Positions 60,325 to 64,000 of a stretch of DNA of 64,000 nucleotides are shown here, piece after piece; position 1 is the first letter of the stretch; the number at the start of each line of letters is the position of its first letter. The DNA comes from JANMES01 sp038329865 (lineage in GTDB: Bacteria > Planctomycetota > Phycisphaerae > Tepidisphaerales > Tepidisphaeraceae), in NCBI GenBank assembly GCA_038329865.1, contig JBBQNK010000011.1, forward strand, positions 1 through 64,000, in the 5' to 3' direction. The position numbers were made by a program, and so were the translations under genes. Under the pieces are notes generated by a model. That model did no database searches, was not told the origin of the DNA, and saw only the letters and a list, made by a program, of their open reading frames with translations.

Positions 60325-61080
60325 TCACATGTAATGCGCATTCCCCCGCTCGAAAAAGCAGTTCGGCGCGAAATCGTACATTTCCTGCATGAAACACGTT
60401 CCCAGCCCGGCCGCTATGGACATGAGGAAGCTTTGGTTGCCGATGAGCTGTTCCGACGCAACCAGAATCTGCGCGATCTCCAGAGCGTCGCTCGCCGCGT
60501 AGAACGGCAGCTTGCAGTTGAACGTGTACTCGAAAATTTCGTGCTCCTTCTCGAAGCCGATGAAGACGGCACGGTCGATAAAATCCGGCAAAAACGCCTG
60601 CCACCAGGAATGCTTGCTCTGATGCCGCGGCGTGCGGTTGATGATCAGCTCGCGGTCCAGCCGCTTCGGCGGGCTGTGCAGCGTCAGCCAAGGCTGGATG
60701 ATTTGCGATTCGTCGAGACCGAACGCCCGCAAGTGGGCGGCGGCGAGGTTGAGGAAGCGGTCGTCGGATTTCGTGAACTGCCGGCGGAAGGTGTTGAGGT
60801 CGTGCGTGACCGATTCGCCCTTCCACACGTCAACGCCGTGAATGTACGGCTGCTCGAGCAGCAGTGGGCGGAGAGTTTCGTAGCCCTGCTGGTTGAACCG
60901 CGTGCGGCCGCCGGTTTGGCGGGTGGCGATAAACGGGTCGGCAGCCCCGCCGGTGGTGTCGAGCAGCATCGTCCCGCCGCCGAGGGCTTTCACTGTCGGC
61001 AGACTGTAGATGATGTCGCCGAGGTCGCCGCTGTGCTTGAAGGTGTTCATGGGCGCTGCGGGCAGTGGATTGGTTTGCAT
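60325..61080 (-). CDS. GT9-like glycosyltransferase-fold protein
   Basis: A 251-residue protein; ATG 61080 or 61050 may be the start (upstream codons run through a palindrome). KHSGDLGDIIYSLPTVKAL resembles the N-terminal Rossmann motif of family 9 (ADP-heptose type) transferases. The second half contains AVFIGFEKEHEIFEYTF and AQILVASEQLIGNQSFLMSI with GLGTCFMQEM, similar to the C-terminal nucleotide-sugar-binding part. It probably acts on a surface sugar, but acceptor and donor are unknown. Confidence 0.6.
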   Translation of the reverse strand: MQTNPLPAAPMNTFKHSGDLGDIIYSLPTVKALGGGTMLLDTTGGAADPFIATRQTGGRTRFNQQGYETLRPLLLEQPYIHGVDVWKGESVTHDLNTFRRQFTKSDDRFLNLAAAHLRAFGLDESQIIQPWLTLHSPPKRLDRELIINRTPRHQSKHSWWQAFLPDFIDRAVFIGFEKEHEIFEYTFNCKLPFYAASDALEIAQILVASEQLIGNQSFLMSIAAGLGTCFMQEMYDFAPNCFFERGNAHYM

Positions 61081-61088
61081 CCTGATTT

Positions 61089-61152
61089 CGTGGCATGGGC
61101 GGCTCGCCCCATGTTCCTCGTTGGCAGCCACGGGCGAGCCGCCCGTGCGACG
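61089..61152. repeat. Palindrome (cgtggcatgggcgg type)
   Basis: CGTGGCATGGGCGGCTCGCC at 61089 pairs with GGCGAGCCGCCCGTGCGACG ending at 61152. It shares its end with the palindromes at 26027 and 47206. Confidence 0.8.
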
Positions 61153-61329
61153 GATTTGAAACACACCACTACGGCGCTACCGTAGATTAGGACATGACTG
61201 CGCTCGCCTGTAAACCCGGCGCGAAACTTTGGAGCCGTTCGCGCGTGTATCGGTTGCGTAAACCGGAAGATACAATTCCGCCGGCCGCGCTCGGGCGCGG
61301 CCGAACCAAACTTTTTTTTCGGAGGCTCT

Positions 61330-61599
61330 ATGAACGTTCAGAAGACACTGTGCTCGCTCGCTCTCGCGGCCGGTCTGCTCATGCCAATCTCGGCGATGGC
61401 GGCGGACAAGCACGCGAAGGAATACCAAGTCACCGGCCCGGTGCTCGCCATCGATGGCGACGTCGTCACCGTTCAAAAAGGCGACGAGAAGTGGGAAATT
61501 GAAATCTCCAGTGAAACCAAAGTCGAAGGCAAGCTGAAAGTCGGCGAAAAGGTCACGATCCACTACCGCATGATCGCCAAGAGCATCGATCAGAAGTAA
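61330..61599 (+). CDS. Small secreted beta-rich protein
   Basis: An 89-residue protein from ATG 61330, with CGGAGG upstream. The signal peptide is MNVQKTLCSLALAAGLLMPI to AMAAD. The mature part (YQVTGPVLAIDGDVVTVQKG, EIEISSETKVEGKLKVGEKV, TIHYRMIAKS) is a small beta-barrel like DUF5666-type or OB-like domains in secreted proteins. Function unknown. A strong terminator follows. Confidence 0.75.
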   Translation: MNVQKTLCSLALAAGLLMPISAMAADKHAKEYQVTGPVLAIDGDVVTVQKGDEKWEIEISSETKVEGKLKVGEKVTIHYRMIAKSIDQK

Positions 61600-61614
61600 A
61601 CCTGCCCCCGTCAT

Positions 61615-61656
61615 CCACGCTCGGCCGGCAGATCGGCCGAGCGTGGCGGTTGTTTT
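61615..61656 (+). terminator. Intrinsic terminator after the small secreted protein
   Basis: CCACGCTCGGCCG (61615-61627) and CGGCCGAGCGTGG (61634-61646) pair perfectly over 13 bp, followed by CGGTTGTTTTA. It precedes the sulfatase ATG by 10 bases. Confidence 0.85.
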
Positions 61657-61665
61657 ATTCGTTCA

Positions 61666-62991
61666 ATGAAGTTTCTGAAGAAGCGAATTCTCGCGGCCGC
61701 GTTTCTTGCGTGTGCGGGCATGGTTCAAGCCGCGCCGGCCAAGCCGAATATCCTGTTCATTCTGTCCGACGATCAGCGGTTCGATACCATCCACGCGCTC
61801 GGCAACGCTGAAATTCAAACGCCCAATTTGGACAAGTTGGTCGATCGGGGGTTCGCCTTCACCAATGCGTACTGCCAAGGCGGGCTCGTGCAAGCGGTGT
61901 GTGCGCCGAGCCGCGCGATGATCCTCACCGGCCGATCGATCTTTCACGTACCACAGTCAGACGACGCGAAATTCACCGGCCCTACGCTCGGCGGCGAGCT
62001 GACTCGCGCAGGTTACGCCACGTTCTACGACGGCAAAAAGTCCAACTCCTTCCTCCCCGGCAACGAGGCGTTCGGCAAATGCTTCTACACCGATGACAAG
62101 GTGGTCGAAAACGAAAAGCAGGACGAAAACTCCGCCGCCGCCCAGCAGCCGAAGATCATGGCGGACGCGGCCATCGAGTTCCTGCACGCCGATCATCAGG
62201 GCAAGCCGGTTTTCATGTTTCTCGCGCCGCATTACCCGCACGATCCGCGGATCGCGCCCAAGCGATTCACGGAAATGTACGACCCGGCCAAAATTTCCCT
62301 CCCGCCGAACTTCATGCCGAAGCACCCGTTCGACAACGGCGACATGAACGTGCGCGATGAACTGCTCGCGAAGCTGCCGCGCGATCCGGATGAGATGAAG
62401 CGCCACCTGGCCGACTATTACGCGAGCATCACCTGGCTCGACGAGCAGGTCGGCCGGGTGGTCGACGATCTGAAACAGTCCGGGCAGATGGAAAACACGA
62501 TCATCATCTACACCAGCGACCAGGGCCTTGCCGTCGGCGGGCGGCACGGGTTGATGGGGAAGCAGAATCTGTACGAAGAGTTTAAATCCCCGCTGCTGAT
62601 CGCCGGGCCGGGCGTGCCGCATGATAAGTCGGCGGCGCTGGTCTATTTGTTCGATCTTTTTCCGACCGTGTGCGGTTTCGCCGGCGTGGAAAAGCCCAAG
62701 GAGTGCGAAGGCGTGAATCTTCAATACGTGATGAAAGGCGAAGGCGCTCCGACTCGGCCGGTCCTGTTCGCCCCTTACCGCGACGTGCAACGCATGGTCC
62801 GGGACGAGCGGTGGAAGATGATCTGGTATCCGAAGATCAATCGGTTTCAGTTGTTCGACCTGGCGAACGATCCGTGGGAGATGCATGACCTGAGCGATTC
62901 GCCGGAGAACGCCGGGAAACTGGCGGAGATGAAGAAGACAATGGCAGTCGAGCAGAAGAAGTGGGACGACCCGATCGAGGCGCCGCGGTAG
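61666..62991 (+). CDS. Secreted sulfatase (arylsulfatase A-like)
   Basis: A 441-residue sulfatase with a signal peptide (MKFLKKRILAAAFLACAGMV to QAAPA). NILFILSDDQRFDTIHALGN has the metal-binding DD pair, C79-A-P-S-R83 is the canonical formylglycine site, MFLAPHYPHDPR and IYTSDQGLAVGGRHGLMGKQ carry other active-site residues. It is exported, unlike the other two sulfatases of this window. A terminator sits just upstream, so promoter elements must be downstream of it or within. Confidence 0.94.
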   Translation: MKFLKKRILAAAFLACAGMVQAAPAKPNILFILSDDQRFDTIHALGNAEIQTPNLDKLVDRGFAFTNAYCQGGLVQAVCAPSRAMILTGRSIFHVPQSDDAKFTGPTLGGELTRAGYATFYDGKKSNSFLPGNEAFGKCFYTDDKVVENEKQDENSAAAQQPKIMADAAIEFLHADHQGKPVFMFLAPHYPHDPRIAPKRFTEMYDPAKISLPPNFMPKHPFDNGDMNVRDELLAKLPRDPDEMKRHLADYYASITWLDEQVGRVVDDLKQSGQMENTIIIYTSDQGLAVGGRHGLMGKQNLYEEFKSPLLIAGPGVPHDKSAALVYLFDLFPTVCGFAGVEKPKECEGVNLQYVMKGEGAPTRPVLFAPYRDVQRMVRDERWKMIWYPKINRFQLFDLANDPWEMHDLSDSPENAGKLAEMKKTMAVEQKKWDDPIEAPR

Positions 62992-63018
62992 TGCGCGGGC
63001 TGTTTAGTTCAAGCGTGT

Positions 63019-63173
63019 TGTCATCCTGAGCGAAGCGAAGGACCTCACTGACGCCCTCAACGCTTTAGGATTCCTGTGGAGATTCCCCTCGAAAATTGTT
63101 GCAGAAAAGCGGCGTTCTCGCATTCGATTATCTGCGGGACTTCGCGAGGTCCTTCGCTTCGCTCAGGATGACG
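63019..63173. repeat. Palindrome (tgtcatcctgagcg type)
   Basis: TGTCATCCTGAGCGAAGCGA at 63019 pairs with the arm ending TCGCTTCGCTCAGGATGACG at 63173, arms of about 28 bp around a 100-base centre. Ends resemble the element at 60208. Confidence 0.85.
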
Positions 63174-63201
63174 GTGGTTGGGAATTCCTTAATTCCGCAC
63201 C

Positions 63202-63438
63202 TCACCGTTGCCCCGCGCGGGCCGCGGCCAAGTCCGCCTTGGTTCGCGTGAGCTCCGCCTTCGTGTCGTGCAGCTCGCCGTATGCGACATCAAGCTGGCG
63301 TTTCAAGCCGTCATTTTGCTCGATGAGCAGGTGATTCTCATCGCGGCACTCCGCCAACTTGGCCCGGGCACATCCCGGGCCGGCCATGGCGATTAGCAGC
63401 AATAGACTCGCGGATTTCATCCAATTCAGACTTCGCAT
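63202..63438 (-). CDS. Small coiled-coil lipoprotein
   Basis: A 78-residue protein. LLLLIAMAGPGC gives a lipobox. The mature part (RDENHLLIEQNDGLKRQLDV, GELHDTKAELTRTKADLAAA) is a heptad-rich coiled coil, like Lpp-type spacers. Function unknown. Confidence 0.7.
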   Translation of the reverse strand: MRSLNWMKSASLLLLIAMAGPGCARAKLAECRDENHLLIEQNDGLKRQLDVAYGELHDTKAELTRTKADLAAARAGQR

Positions 63439-63456
63439 CAGGTCCTCATTTTGAAT

Positions 63457-63795
63457 TTACGTCGGCACGTCGCGCCGGCCCGGCGTGACCGGTTGTGCCA
63501 GTCGGTGGCCTAGCCTGATCAGGGGCTTTTCGATTCCGTAGAAGCTTACCAGCACGATCGCGAATAGCGCCGGCAAATTCCATGGAAAATCCTGCAGCAC
63601 GCCCAGCCCGCCCTGCTGCACGAGGTATTCGTCCGGCAGGCGAACGCTTGGAAAACTCCGATGAAAGGTAGTCAGGTAGTGATCGATAAGCACCATCGCG
63701 ATCGCGATGGCGCGCCAGCCGTCGAGCGTGGGCAGATACCCGTGTCGATTCTTCACCGAGGGTATGGCAGGAGTTGCGTATTCAATATTTGCCAT
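63457..63795 (-). pseudogene. Internally deleted acyltransferase 3 family gene
   Basis: A 112-residue frame. The N-terminal YLPTLDGWRAIAIAMVLIDHY is the opening of acyltransferase 3 (OafA-type) proteins, and the C-terminal LPALFAIVLVSFYGIEKPLI is their conserved final helix with FYxxE(R/K)P. The eight or so helices between (about 250 residues) are missing, and the frame remains open. The product is unlikely to function; it is probably a remnant of an internal deletion. Confidence 0.75.
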
Positions 63796-63863
63796 GGTGA
63801 GCGCACTCAGAACGCTGCCCGTTCAAACGTTAATCGACGTTTTGCACGGCGACTTATGAAAAT

Positions 63864-64000
63864 CTAGACCGTCCGCCAGATCGCCGCCGCGGCAAAGCCC
63901 AGCAGCACCACGCCGCCCACGGCGTCGGCCAGGACGATCCACGACGCTTTGCGCGATCGCCCCAACCGCGACATCGCCCCGGCGAAGCAAATCACCCAGG
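63864..64000 (-). CDS. C-terminal end of a membrane protein (5' part outside window)
   Basis: On the minus strand the frame reads from the right edge to TAG (63864-63866) for about 45 codons: WVICFAGAMSRLGRSRKASW, then IVLADAVGGVVLLGFAAAAI. It is hydrophobic and the C-terminus is RTV. Family not recognisable from this length. Confidence 0.55.
   Translation of the reverse strand, partial: WVICFAGAMSRLGRSRKASWIVLADAVGGVVLLGFAAAAIWRTV

Overview
The window looks like a planctomycete chromosome, most likely class Phycisphaerae. The evidence is a DUF1580 protein of the planctomycete mobile-element type, an adjacent DUF1501/DUF1800 pair, three sulfatases, a PEP-CTERM secreted protein, Gram-negative envelope genes (lpxI, kdsB, RND efflux) and menaquinone made by the futalosine route (mqnD). 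No complete tRNA or rRNA gene was found.

Positions 1-8661 are an integrated mobile island whose left end lies outside the window. It carries the C-terminal part of a type III restriction subunit, a HipA-like kinase coupled to a DUF3037 protein, and an integration/replication module: tyrosine integrase, small proteins, DUF1580, primase-like protein and RepA-type helicase. The module is bracketed by two copies of a 20-bp palindrome (3180 and 8470). The right border is a 3' fragment of a tRNA-Asn gene (about 8619-8661), the usual footprint of tyrosine-integrase insertion.

8.7-21 kb is ordinary chromosome: moaE, moaD and lpxI on the minus strand, a TauE/SafE permease with a displaced copy of its 3' end, a PEP-CTERM trypsin-like protein, tyrA, accA, recR and small envelope lipoproteins. 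20.7-26 kb is a TetR-controlled RND efflux operon with a clear operator. 26-29.4 kb holds kdsB and an unusual pyrG. 29.7-34.7 kb is a carbohydrate cluster (GH78 rhamnosidase, sulfatase, TIM-barrel isomerase). 34.8-49.9 kb holds a hydrolase, two paralogous coiled-coil secreted proteins, DUF1501/DUF1800, mqnD, a DUF1624 membrane protein with a sulfatase, gpsA, an oxidoreductase, a TPR protein and a lone receiver. 50-55.7 kb holds murI, a HEAT lipoprotein, a zinc dehydrogenase, a QueC-like protein and a large HEAT protein. 56-59 kb is rpsO-pnp. The rest is a polysaccharide-export-like protein, an XRE regulator, a GT9-like protein, a third sulfatase, an internally deleted acyltransferase and a partial membrane protein.

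The most unusual feature is the number of intergenic palindromes, about thirty 55-180 bp inverted repeats in several unrelated families. One class has arms built from degenerate 7-10 bp tandem repeats; a single type occurs four times between neighbouring genes at 49.9-53.5 kb. Another is a roughly 130-bp element present twice in opposite orientation. At least two coding sequences seem to have absorbed such material (mqnD and the HEAT lipoprotein after murI).
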